A stretch of 64,000 nucleotides of DNA, taken from the NCBI GenBank assembly GCA_029964075.1, contig CM057135.1, positions 11,620,863 to 11,684,862 of the forward strand, written 5' to 3'. Position numbers and translations under genes: made by a program. The notes under the pieces are model-generated. The model saw only the letters and a list, made by a program, of their open reading frames with translations. It had not been told where the DNA came from and did no database searches. This DNA comes from Patiria pectinifera. Lineage: Eukaryota > Echinodermata > Asteroidea > Valvatida > Asterinidae. Of this stretch, positions 32,005 to 41,600 are shown one piece after another (within the stretch, counting starts at the first letter, position 1; every line of letters starts with the position of its first letter).

Positions 32005-33263
32005 ATGGCTGAAGGAGGATTTGACTTTGACCCCGTTGATGATTACGATTACGATGAAGATGATGATGATGTAGCAGAGACCAATTTGGACGACAACTTT
32101 GATACTCCTGTACCACCCATCCTCACTACCGACATAGATGACGTTTTAGATCAAGCAAGAAGCATGGTCACTAATGGTCGCGTTGATGAGTTTCACGATA
32201 CTTATAACATATACAATAAACCAATATCTCCGAGATACGAAAACTTTATTCTCAACACAGAAGGTTAATTTTATGACACTGGTAAAGGCTTACTAAGGTT
32301 AACGGATCAAAGAAAACCAGACAGATTCTTGACTCTGAGGACTATAGAGTTAAATGTAAGAAAGATGGGTTTAAACGGTAGAGATTTTATTAGAAACAAA
32401 TTAGGTTTTACGCATTACGAACGTAAGACACTCAGTGACGATCAAAGCCAACACCTGCAATCGACACAACCCGAGAGTATCCCCATGACAGAACTACCCA
32501 GAGTCACCGATGAGGTAATCGAGATTATAGACGATTTAGAACAAGACACCGGCGCTCAAACGGAAGGATTGAATTACAGAGAACTCCAGGGTTTAGACAA
32601 AACTCTTCAGACGTTGAAAGATAACCTAGAACTTAATTTATCGCGTCTCACAGAACTAGACCGAGAGATTGCAGCCACGAGACAAGAACTCGACGAATCT
32701 CACAGCGAAGAGGGTCGACGAGAGTTAAACGATAAATTGAGCAACTTGAATGTTGAAAGATCCGCCAGATTAGAAGCCGCAAAAGCCAACGAACGAGGGC
32801 TCAAAAGTCAGATCGCTAGAATCAAAGAAACGATTAATAAAATATTAGGCGACGACACAACTCTGGCGGAAAAAATCAGAACTCTGTTTAGAGAACAAGG
32901 TGTGACCGTAGTGAGTATTTTAGCCGCTTTGAGTTTAGCCATCAGCACGATAGTGAGTAGCATCGTCGCTAGCGTGAGAGGTGCGGGTGCCCTAACCGCG
33001 CCATCGCCAACACCTACACCAACACCAACACCAAAAGGCGGTATCAAAGAGTGGATTTCAAAACAACTCGCTAATTTTGCATCTGCTCTTAAAAAAACTC
33101 GGAGTGAGCGCGTTGGGTGCTCTGCCGGGTATCATAGGCAGCGTACTCAGTTGGATATATAAAACGCGCTGAGTAAGTCCGTATCGTGGTTGGCCGAACA
33201 CGTGTGGGCTTTGTTTTTGGGTGTGGGAGCCTTGGTGTTTGCGTACCTGCAAAAACGATGGTA
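32005..33263 (+). pseudogene. Acidic, coiled-coil, C-terminally anchored Polinton protein (broken)
   Basis: One long gene in several pieces. The N-terminus is strongly acidic (YDYDEDDDD). An in-frame TAA at 32266-32268 interrupts it, after which the same frame continues (FYDTGKGLLRL, then a helical region). Residues around 32620-32850 form a long charged coiled coil (TELDREIAATRQELDE), then a transmembrane helix (VVSILAALSLAISTIVSSIV) and a Thr/Pro linker (APSPTPTPTPTP). A frame change occurs at the A-run 33091-33097, where the annotated frame drifts into unrelated residues, and another near 33162-33168; the intended C-terminus is hydrophobic and ends at TAG 33261-33263. The family is common in animal Polintons; the role is unknown, perhaps a virion surface or membrane protein. 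Confidence 0.75.
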
Positions 33264-33296
33264 GTAATAGTTGTAATCAAGTTTAAACAAAAAAAA

Positions 33297-33345
33297 ATAA
33301 GCCTTACCAACTTTGCGCTGGTAAGGCTTATTTTTTTTGTGTTGT
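33297..33345. terminator. Perfect hairpin between convergent genes
   Basis: AATAAGCCTTACCA and its exact reverse complement TGGTAAGGCTTATT form a 14-bp stem around a 9-nt loop (ACTTTGCGC). An A run precedes it and a T run follows, so it looks the same from both strands. It lies exactly between the 3' ends of the plus-strand coiled-coil gene (33263) and the minus-strand gene ending at 33362, as expected for a two-way transcript-end signal. Confidence 0.7.
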
Positions 33346-33361
33346 GAGATTAGAGTGTGAC

Positions 33362-34782
33362 TTATCGCGTTGCCTCGTAAGCCAAAATACCCATACCAAC
33401 GATAGCCAACATTCCTACCGTCAACGATAATTTTTCGTCTTCGTGAGTTTGTAGTTTCGTGGGTTCTTGGGTTAAAACTGTAGGTGTTGGTGCTGCTGTT
33501 GGCGCTGGTGTTGGTGAGGGTGTAGGTGCAGGTGCAGGTGTTGGTGATACAACATCGTTCTTCATAGGCTCTGGGGGTGTTGGTGGCGCGACGCCATCGG
33601 TGTCATCAAAAGAGTCGTCCGGTTGAGGTTGTGAGTTTAAATCTGGCACCAACCAGTGTTCATACTCTGGGTAGCGATTTGAAGATTGTTGTTATAGCCG
33701 TCGTGCGTTCCAACCCTCAAGTTCATATCCGATGGAATTAAATACAACCCCGGTTTCACGACAAAATTTAAAGGCGTTCTGGCATACTACAAAGAGTCTT
33801 GAAATTGATCGATACTCGTTTCCATGTCGTCTGCTGCATTGATGATATCTTCAACGATGACGTTAAATTGTCTCTGAGCATCTAATCCGGTGCCCGGTGA
33901 TAATACGCTCGTTTTTGTTTGAGCCTGCGCACCGAGTAAAGCGTACACGTAAGATCTGATTGATTCGTTGATCTTTATGATTCCCACGGAGGTAAACGAA
34001 CTCGTGTCGGGTATAAAATCTAACCAAGCCTTTTGTACCGATTCGTTTTGTTCAATGTAAATAACCGTCCAAGGAACGTAAAGGCTTCCACTCTTTTTAG
34101 GACTGTCTAGACCGTGGTAGCCGCCGTAAAGAACATTGGGTTTGTTGGGTAATGCTTTATCATATTCACCAACCGCCGCAAACTTGCCTTTATTAAAGAT
34201 ATATGAGGTACCTAAACCGTTAGATTTTGTGTCTCTCGTCTGTTTAAAAGACTTGTTTTGATCTATGCCAAACAACAAGCAGGTATCGGTAAATGCTCTG
34301 TGATTATAACTGTTGTCTAGAGCGTTAAATGCGTCATCTCCCGGTAAAGGAGCGGCAATGTCGTACAGGATCTTTCTAACCGTAAAATATAAATGAAAGT
34401 TAAAGATGGCCCAAACGTAACGGTTGCTCGCGTTTAAAAGATCGAATCCAATACCGCAGCCCGTAGTAGCGCAGTAGATCGCAAAATTTAACTGATTTTG
34501 ATAAAACGACAGGGGGTGTGATTTCCAACGATCTACATCCTCGTCCGTCTCAACGTGAGGCAATTTATAGTCCAAGGTTAAGTCGGGAAACATGGTTAGA
34601 AACCCGTTGGTATTATTAACTATGACCTCCAGTTCACTGGGTTTAGTGCTGTTTAAAAACTTTGCTTGGGGTGCAGCTTGATGTTTTAGCTCGTTTGCCT
34701 TGGCTACATTTTGATTTACTTGTCTCGTTACCTGATCGGCTATCGATTGTATCTGCTTTTTTAACGACTTAAAATCACTCAT
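33362..34782 (-). pseudogene. Polinton structural-type protein with Pro/Thr linker and C-terminal anchor (broken)
   Basis: The main frame runs from ATG at 34782 for 331 residues. It starts with a helical region (SLKKQIQSIADQVTRQVNQN), then a globular part (GFLTMFPDLTLDYKLP, LSFYQNQLNFAIYCATTGCG). An in-frame TAG at 33787-33789 ends it, but the same frame carries on (LNFVVKPGLYLIPSDMNLRVG) to about 33690, where a frame change leads into the last section: EYEHWLVPDLNS, an Asp-rich stretch, a Pro/Thr/Ala linker and a transmembrane helix (SLTVGMLAIVGMGILAYEAT) ending at 33362. Total about 475 codons. This resembles proteins seen in other animal Polintons, but no function is established; a minor capsid or attachment role is a guess. 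Confidence 0.7.
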
Positions 34783-34796
34783 TATTTTAGTTCCAG

Positions 34797-34811
34797 TTTT
34801 AATATAAAAAG
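34797..34811. promoter_or_regulatory. Shared promoter-like motif TTTTAATATAAAAAG between divergent genes
   Basis: Only 41 bp separate the start of the minus gene (34782) from that of the plus gene (34824). The motif reads TATAAAAAG 21 nt before the plus ATG and CTTTTTATATTAAAA toward the minus gene. It is nearly identical to the motif at 28185-28197. Confidence 0.55.
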
Positions 34812-34823
34812 ACTTTAAAATAA

Positions 34824-35783
34824 ATGCATTCGTTTCACTTGTTTCAAAATGAGCAGACGTTTAAATTAGAAGACGTCGTAGATAATTTAAATGGTCAAAA
34901 ATCTATACGTGTAAAAAGGGTGTTGTTTAACGCCGGATATTTTAATATTTCCAGCGCCACGGAGATTGATTGGTTTACGCAAATAGATGGGAGACCCGCG
35001 TTTACCACAGATAAACCTCCCCTCATACCCGCGGAGTTTCTTTCAGATGTACACATAACAACGCCGGATAGAGATTTTATAGAGCGATTGTTACCCGATA
35101 TACCATACCACTATTTATTTAACGATGAAAATGTTTTACAAAAAACTATAAACGATCTTATAAAAGCGTACGAAGACGATAGACTAGAATCCGTTTTAGA
35201 ATCAAACAAAAGAAAAAGAGCTATTATAGCTGAACGGCGAGGGTTGATTTTAGCCGCCATCAATTCAGAAATACCAAAAACTGAATTAGAACTTAATACG
35301 CTTCAATCTTTAGTAAGAATATTATTTGTTAGAGAAAAAAAAATCTTTGAAGGTGAGGAATTGGCTTTAAAGTTTATTGAAGGAGAAATGGGTGCGAGCG
35401 AGTTGAGAGATAGTAGAGAAGCAGGGGTGATTATAAGAGGAAGTCTTATCGTGACGGGTGATGATTTCGATTTTATTCCTCCGAGTCATTTAGAGCCGTT
35501 GCCACTCGGAGTCACCGGTTCGGTCATCATACCGCCGGGGTGGTACGACGTCGATTGGTTCTATTTTATTTTAAATTCTATACCTGGGGTAAGTTTTCAA
35601 ATATTTAGAGAATCTAAAAAGGTGACGTTGGTAATTACCGACGTCAATCTCAAATTGCGCTTGAACAGAGAAGTATCTCGATTACTCAATTTACTCAAAC
35701 TGACATTTTCTATCAGCGGTGAAAAAGGACAGGTATTCAACAATAAGGGTGAAGGTATCATTATCGAGTTGGAGATCTTTTAA
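34824..35783 (+). CDS. Polinton protein of unknown function (319 residues)
   Basis: Intact. The N-terminal part is mixed beta/alpha (FKLEDVVDNLNGQKSIRVKR, VLFNAGYFNIS), the middle is a charged helical segment (residues about 105-190, KRKRAIIAERRGLILAA), and the C-terminal part returns to beta-rich sequence with IPPGWYDVDWFYFILNSIPG. The YDVDWF..IL segment recalls the penton or minor-capsid type proteins of this group, but I cannot confirm a single jelly roll by eye. Codon use matches its neighbours. A virion component is the most likely role given the company it keeps. Confidence 0.65.
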   Translation: MHSFHLFQNEQTFKLEDVVDNLNGQKSIRVKRVLFNAGYFNISSATEIDWFTQIDGRPAFTTDKPPLIPAEFLSDVHITTPDRDFIERLLPDIPYHYLFNDENVLQKTINDLIKAYEDDRLESVLESNKRKRAIIAERRGLILAAINSEIPKTELELNTLQSLVRILFVREKKIFEGEELALKFIEGEMGASELRDSREAGVIIRGSLIVTGDDFDFIPPSHLEPLPLGVTGSVIIPPGWYDVDWFYFILNSIPGVSFQIFRESKKVTLVITDVNLKLRLNREVSRLLNLLKLTFSISGEKGQVFNNKGEGIIIELEIF

Positions 35784-35792
35784 TTTTAAAAT

Positions 35793-35809
35793 CTTTTTAT
35801 ATTAAAAAC
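35793..35809 (+). promoter_or_regulatory. Promoter-like motif CTTTTTATATTAAAAAC next to a start codon
   Basis: Directly abuts the ATG at 35810 and lies just after the stop of the 319-residue gene. Same core as the other three copies. Confidence 0.5.
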
Positions 35810-35974
35810 ATGAGTAATAATGTATTATACCCCGATATTTCTGGAGATGTACTCCGATTAAATAGTAACGAAGAAACAAAAGTGTACAGACTTAAAAAGA
35901 TTGAAGAGATTCGATCTTTAATCTTGAAAGAGAGAGACCACCGAGAGCGCACTTATAAAAAAATAAGAGAATGA
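35810..35974 (+). CDS. Small charged helical protein (54 residues)
   Basis: ATG at 35810, preceded by the TATATTAAAAAC motif, to TGA at 35972-35974. Starts MSNNVLYPDISGDVLRLN and becomes a charged helix (YRLKKIEEIRSLILKERDHR). The stop overlaps the next ATG as ATGA. A short protein with the same YP..L..YRLKKI layout precedes the next gene family in other animal Polintons, which supports it being real. Function unknown. Confidence 0.65.
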   Translation: MSNNVLYPDISGDVLRLNSNEETKVYRLKKIEEIRSLILKERDHRERTYKKIRE

Positions 35975-36355
35975 TCGACACAATTAATTACGTAGAGATA
36001 GGATTAGAAGGATTGAGGGGCTATAGCGGGGGCTGTCAGTATTTCCGCTCTCTTGGGTGTTATATCAGCCCCCGTTGGATTGGTGCTAGAAGGAACCTTT
36101 ATAGGCGCTTTTGGTGTAGATATTCTGCTTAGAATCGCGTCTAGGCGATTATCCGCCAAGCTGAAAAAGCACGACCAGATTAAAATATTAGCAGGCTCCA
36201 AACTTAACACGATTGAAGAATACGTGTCTCAAGCCATCAACGACGGAGATATATCGCACGAAGAGTTCTTACTGAGTACGAGAGAGCTCGCAAAATTTAA
36301 CGAGCTTAAGCAAAAAATTAGAACAAAGACCAGCACAAAGCTTCAAAAAATTTAA
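35971..36355 (+). pseudogene. Polinton-family hydrophobic/helical protein (one frame change)
   Basis: Starts at ATG 35971 (ATGA overlap with the gene before) as a short frame INYVEIGLEGL, then a one-base frame change near the G run at 36015-36020 leads into the long frame: a Gly/Ala/Ile-rich hydrophobic region (AVSISALLGVISAPVGLVLE), a second hydrophobic stretch, and a conserved helical end (SRRLSAKLKKHDQIKILAGS, KLNTIEEYVSQAINDG). The motif K-KHD-I--LA--KLNTI is very common in animal genomes carrying Polintons. The role is unknown; the hydrophobic half suggests membrane association. Apart from the single frame change the gene is well preserved. Confidence 0.75.
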
Positions 36356-36413
36356 AACGATACAGACTTTTTTATTTATCGGTAAATAAACATTATGAAA
36401 GCGATCCGCCGAG

Positions 36414-36890
36414 TTATACCTCTATTTCACCTCTTAGGGCAACACCCTTGGCCCCGCCTTTATTGTAGTGGTCATCGTATCTTTTTAGTGCCTTATTAAA
36501 TTGATTTTGTGTCACTTTAAATACATCTCTAACTCGTTCTTTGTTCCATCCAACGACGTGATGGTAACACGCCGCTATTAACGACCGTTCAACGCAACCA
36601 TTTCTCCTCAATGTTTTGTAATTAACAAGCTCGTTATATTTGTTGATTGTTTTTTGGACATCTTCTACGTCTTGCTCTGGACAAACAGAAAAAACAAGTT
36701 TCTCCACAGTTTTTCTTTTGTTTCTTTTTAAAGTTGACCAATTGATACGATCTTCTTGCGCATTTTCTGCCGAAAAATCAAAGTAACGTGAGACTATTTC
36801 ACCGCACGTTTCACAAACTAAAAAACCATTCTCGATGATTATATGGTGATCGCATTTATCCCCAAGTTGCGGCGTCTCAAAGTATTCCAT
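36414..36890 (-). CDS. TFIIB-like transcription factor of the Polinton
   Basis: 158 residues from the second ATG of the frame (36890); the frame is open 11 codons further up, but MEYFETPQLG is a better start. Residues 13-29 form a zinc ribbon: Cys13, His16, Cys26, Cys29, the same C-x2-H..C-x2-C pattern as eukaryotic TFIIB. After a linker, residues about 75-150 match one cyclin-like repeat (RRNGCVERSLIAACYHHVVG, then VRDVFKVTQNQFNKALKRY). TFIIB bridges TATA-binding protein and RNA polymerase II; this copy has a ribbon and a single repeat, so it is half the usual length. It is intact, is the last gene on the right side, and reads inward. Such factors are known in large DNA viruses; it is unusual in Polintons as far as I know. 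A role in driving the element's own promoters is inferred. Confidence 0.7.
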   Translation of the reverse strand: MEYFETPQLGDKCDHHIIIENGFLVCETCGEIVSRYFDFSAENAQEDRINWSTLKRNKRKTVEKLVFSVCPEQDVEDVQKTINKYNELVNYKTLRRNGCVERSLIAACYHHVVGWNKERVRDVFKVTQNQFNKALKRYDDHYNKGGAKGVALRGEIEV

Positions 36891-36930
36891 CAATATAATA
36901 AACTTAAATAAAAATGATTGCAATTTTAAA

Positions 36931-37189
36931 TAAAAAAATTAAATAGCTCCCTCTGTTTTTAATTGAAATCCCTCACACCCATAAATGGCGCCCTCTATAG
37001 GATAAACAATACTCAGACACAACTGACAAAAAACCTTAAAGAAAAAAATTATATTTACAACCATTTATTTTTACAAATTTTACAAGATTTACAAACAATG
37101 ATAAACTTTAAAACAACAATATCAAAGTCTTTTTAAAAAGCATTTACGTTGCTAGGCACCACACTTAATAAATCATACACAAATAGACT
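36931..37189. other. Right flank of the Polinton
   Basis: A/T-rich with no gene. The true right end and its terminal repeat could not be located; the phrase GGCGCCCTCTATAGG at about 36987 is typical of ordinary flanking repeats rather than Polinton ends. Confidence 0.35.
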
Positions 37190-37735
37190 CTGATTGTTAA
37201 TGGTCATAGTCGGACCAAATACAATAAAAATCAGTTGTCATATAAAAACTTTGATGATTCATTTAACGATCAGCTTGTACCAAATACAATAAAACCACAC
37301 TCCATTAATAAATGGTCATAGTCGGGCCAAATACAATAAAAATCGCTTGTCATAAACTACTTTGATGATTCATTTAACGATCAGCTTTTACAAAATACAA
37401 TAAAACCACAGTCCATTATTAAATGGTCATGGTCGGACCAAATACAATAAAAATCACTTGTCATAAATTACTTTGATGATTCATTTAACGATCAGCTTGT
37501 ACAAAATACAATAAAACCACAGTCCATTATTAAATGGTCATGGCCGGACCAAATACAATAAAAATCACTTGTCATGTAAACTACTGTGATGAATCATTTA
37601 ACGATCAGCTTGTACCAAATACAATAAAACCACAGTCCATTATTAAATGGTCATGGCCGGACCAAATACAATAAAAATCACTTGTCATGTAAACTATTTT
37701 GATGAATCATTTAACGATCAGCCTTATCGTGACAA
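37190..37735 (+). repeat. 112-bp tandem array between the Polinton and the Helentron
   Basis: About four and a half copies. GTCGGACC or GCCGGACC followed by AAATACAATAAAAATCA appears at 37209, 37321, 37432, 37543 and 37656. Each unit has two ACAATAAAA motifs and CATTTAACGATCAGC. It may be part of the Helentron's 5' side, because such elements often carry internal minisatellites, but this cannot be proved across the gap. Confidence 0.85.
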
Positions 37736-38138
37736 GCAGTGCCTTTGTACACATTTTGTACCCGATGGGTTATATACAAAACCATATCGACTATCGTCAT
37801 GATAAAACAATGTATAATCAGGTAGTCCTATATGTACTTTGTTTCCAAATATTGGCGATATGTGAGACTTGCAACATAAGTTTAATTTCTTTTCTAAGGC
37901 TGTAAAGTTTGTAAAATGGTAGTCCTAATAGCCTAATTCTGTAGTCCTCTCTGCCAGAATTCCTCTTGTCAGAGTTCTTCTTCAGTTCTGCAAAATATAT
38001 TTAAAAAATAATGAGTTTAAGAGTAAAAACCTACTGTAGAGTTTATCACTCTCTTACTTTAAACTAAAAATATACTCAAATCAGTTTACCTTTCAACAGT
38101 GAAGTAACTTAATTTCTTTGGTCTGCTTCACAAGCTTG

Positions 38139-38638
38139 NNNNNNNNNNNNNNNNNNNNNNNNNNNNNNNNNNNNNNNNNNNNNNNNNNNNNNNNNNNNNN
38201 NNNNNNNNNNNNNNNNNNNNNNNNNNNNNNNNNNNNNNNNNNNNNNNNNNNNNNNNNNNNNNNNNNNNNNNNNNNNNNNNNNNNNNNNNNNNNNNNNNNN
38301 NNNNNNNNNNNNNNNNNNNNNNNNNNNNNNNNNNNNNNNNNNNNNNNNNNNNNNNNNNNNNNNNNNNNNNNNNNNNNNNNNNNNNNNNNNNNNNNNNNNN
38401 NNNNNNNNNNNNNNNNNNNNNNNNNNNNNNNNNNNNNNNNNNNNNNNNNNNNNNNNNNNNNNNNNNNNNNNNNNNNNNNNNNNNNNNNNNNNNNNNNNNN
38501 NNNNNNNNNNNNNNNNNNNNNNNNNNNNNNNNNNNNNNNNNNNNNNNNNNNNNNNNNNNNNNNNNNNNNNNNNNNNNNNNNNNNNNNNNNNNNNNNNNNN
38601 NNNNNNNNNNNNNNNNNNNNNNNNNNNNNNNNNNNNNN
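38139..38638. other. Assembly gap (500 N)
   Basis: Exactly 500 N, so a placeholder of unknown true size. It removes the 5' part of the Helentron gene, including the HUH Rep nuclease region that should be there. Long frames drawn across it are artefacts. Confidence 0.98.
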
Positions 38639-38639
38639 T

Positions 38640-41600
38640 GATGAAGATGTTATTAAATTCATTGATTCTTATATCAGTTGCAAATTGCCATCAAAGGACG
38701 AGGATTCAGAGCTGAATGACATAGTGAGTCACGTGCAGCTACATAGCAAGAAGCATTCTAAGTCATGTAAAAAGAAAGGAACTGAGTGTAGATTTAATTT
38801 TCCAAGACCACCATCCAGTAGAACCTTCATTACTGAGCCAGATCCTATGGATAATGATGATGACGACGATGATAATTATACTGATCATGATGATGATAAT
38901 GATGAGAGTGGAGGGGATGATACAACATGTAGCGGTGACGATGATGATAATCACAGAAATCAACAATGTGATAGCAAGAAGCACAGTGATGCCAAGGAAT
39001 TATTGAAGTCAGTTTGGGATGCAATACAGAATGAGGAAAACCAGAATTTGTCAACTATACAGTTATTTGAAAGAATGAATATTACACAGGATGATTTTGA
39101 AAAGGCCAACAATACTTTGAGTCACAAACCTTCTATTGTCATGAAAAGAGAACCACAAGATGTATGGGTCAATCTGTACAATCCTGATTTAATAAGATGT
39201 TGGAATGCTAACATGGATATTCAGTATATCAGTGATGCATATGCCTGTGCTGCGTATGTTGTGTCATATATGTCTAAATCTGAACGTGAAATGGGACAGT
39301 TATTAGCAAATACAAAGAAAGAAGCGGAGAAGGGTAATCTAGATGCGAGACAGAGTATGAGGGAAATTGGTTCTGTGTATCTGCATAATCGTGAAGTATC
39401 AGCCCAGGAAGCAGTGTTTCGAGTATGTGGTCTTGGGCTGAAAGAGGGTTCAAGGAAAGTAGAGTTTATACCTGTAGGTGAGAATCCAGTCAGAATGAGC
39501 TTGCCATTAAGTGTAATTCAGAATAGATCTGAAGATGATGACAGTGACATATTCATGGCTAATAGAGTTGATCGCTATAAAGCAAGACCAGATCTTGATA
39601 AATTTAATAACATGTGTCTTGCTACATTTTGCTCAGAATACAGGATAATATATAATGCAAACACTAACAAGAAAACTAAATCACCAGTGTATGAACTCAA
39701 AGATGGTTTGGGTCATGTACAGAGGCGTAGTAAAACTGAACCTGCAGTCATAAGATACCCCCGATTTTCAGAGAATAAATTTCCTGAGAAATATTACCAC
39801 AGTATATTGCAGCTGTTTCTTCCATATTCTGTAGATGCACATTTGAAACCACCTCAGTTTGAAACATTTGAACAATTCTATAAAAATGGTGCTGTATTTC
39901 TAAATGATAAACTAAAATCTGTGAGGTGCATTGTTGAAAGTAACCGCTCCATATATGAAGCAAATGTTGAGTCTCTTGAAGCAGCAGAACAGTATGTGAA
40001 GAAGTTTGGTCTTCAAGAAGATGCATTGGCTTTGATTTGTCCTAACTCTGAGCAAGAGAGACTTGAGTGTGAAGCAGAACGTGAAGCAGTAATAGAAGAA
40101 GACAATGAATTTGATATCCCAGATTTGCAAGCCGATGAAACAGTAGAAAAAATATGTAATATTGAACCACATCCAGCAAAAATTTCAAAGCAAGAATCAC
40201 TCAATTTATTAAGGTCATTGAACGAACAGCAGAGACAGGTCTTTAATAAGATTCGTAGCTGGTGCTTGAAGAAGATCAATGAGAAAAATCCTGAACCATT
40301 GCATGTGTTTGTGACAGGTGGAGCTGGAACAGGGAAAAGCCACTTGATAAAGTCAGTTCATTATGAAGCAACAAGACTTTTTGCGAGAATGGTTCAAAAT
40401 CCTGAGAATATGTCAGTTTTGATAGTTGCGCCTACAGGAGTTGCTGCATTTAATGTCAATGGTAGTACAATTCACAGTGCTCTTTCAATCCCTGTTGATG
40501 CTAGATTACCATATCAGCCACTTGGAGAAGAGAAATTGAATACGCTGAGGAATGTGTTCCAAGATCTTCAAATTTTGATTATAGATGAAATATCGATGGT
40601 TGATCACAAGATTTTGTGTTATATACATGGACGGTTGCGTCAGATGAAACAAACACGTAGTCATAATCCTTTTGGTAACATCAGTATTTTAGCTGTTGGT
40701 GATTTTTACCAGTTGCCGCCAGTCAAAGGAAAAGCATTGTATCAGAGAGCACTCCAGTAGATCTATGGAATGATGTTTTCCAGAAAGTAGAACTTAATGA
40801 AATCATGCGACAAAAAGATGATGTACAGTTTGCAAAAGCACTGAATAGGTTACGAGTCAAAAGTAAGAAGGAAAAGTTATCAGAAGAAGATGTAGGCTAA
40901 TATTGTTGAAGTCCTGTGAAACGGGAGAAGATTGGAATGATGCATTACATATCTACCCATGTAACAAACAAGTGGATGAATACAATACGCAAACACTCTT
41001 TGCAACGTGTACTGAGTGTATATTGATTATTGCTAAGGATTTACAGAAAGATGCTAGTAAAGGTAGTCGGAAAGGAAGGGTAAAAGTTCCCAAGAAATCA
41101 ACATATACAAGCTTGCCTGAATCATTGTGGTTAGGAGTTGGTGCTAGAGTAATGTTAACTAAGAACATTGATGTATCAGATGGACTTGTGAATGGAGTCT
41201 TTGGCACAGTACGTGCAATTATTATGCTGCCTGATAAATCTTGGCCGAAGTGCATTGAAGTTCAGTTTGATAATAAGCATGTTGGATTGAAGTTGAAAAG
41301 AAAATACAAATCGTTAAATAAAGAAGACACAGTTCCAATTCAAAAGGAAGAAGAAAATGTCAGTAAGAATTGTGTTCGACAGCAGTTTCCTTTAAAATTA
41401 GCCTGGGCATGCACAGTTCACAAAGTGCAAAGAATGACAACAGATAGAGCAGTTGTTTCACTTGAACGTACATTTTCAGCTGGACAAGCCTATGTTGCAC
41501 TGAGCAGAGTAACATCAATGCATGGACTTGTGGTTCAAGGGTTTGACGAAAAATATATCTACTGTAACAAGGCGGTTTCAGAATCATTGAAAAGTATGCC

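Larger units (their letters stand above)
24800..36930. mobile_element. Polinton/Maverick (adintovirus-like) element, 5'-truncated
   Basis: About 12 kb of compact, tightly packed genes on both strands, with A/T-rich spacers and no introns, quite unlike the surroundings. It combines protein-primed family B DNA polymerase, rve-type integrase, double-jelly-roll capsid protein and FtsK/HerA-type packaging ATPase, which together define Polintons (self-synthesising virus-like transposons). The left side stops inside the polymerase gene, so the N-terminal third of the polymerase and the left terminal repeat are missing. The right limit is placed after the TFIIB-like gene. No terminal inverted repeats or 6-bp duplication were found. 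Several genes are broken, others intact. Confidence 0.9.

Noticed and set aside
38093-38662. Long frames on both strands across the N gap
   Set aside because: They consist almost only of unknown bases; only the plus-strand part after 38640 is real coding sequence.
38850-38960. Asp-rich run as a separate acidic protein
   Set aside because: It is in frame inside the Helentron Rep-helicase gene and is a low-complexity insert.
38763-39054. Minus-strand frames rich in Ile or His opposite the Asp-rich part of the Helentron gene
   Set aside because: Shadows of the GAT-rich low-complexity coding sequence on the plus strand.
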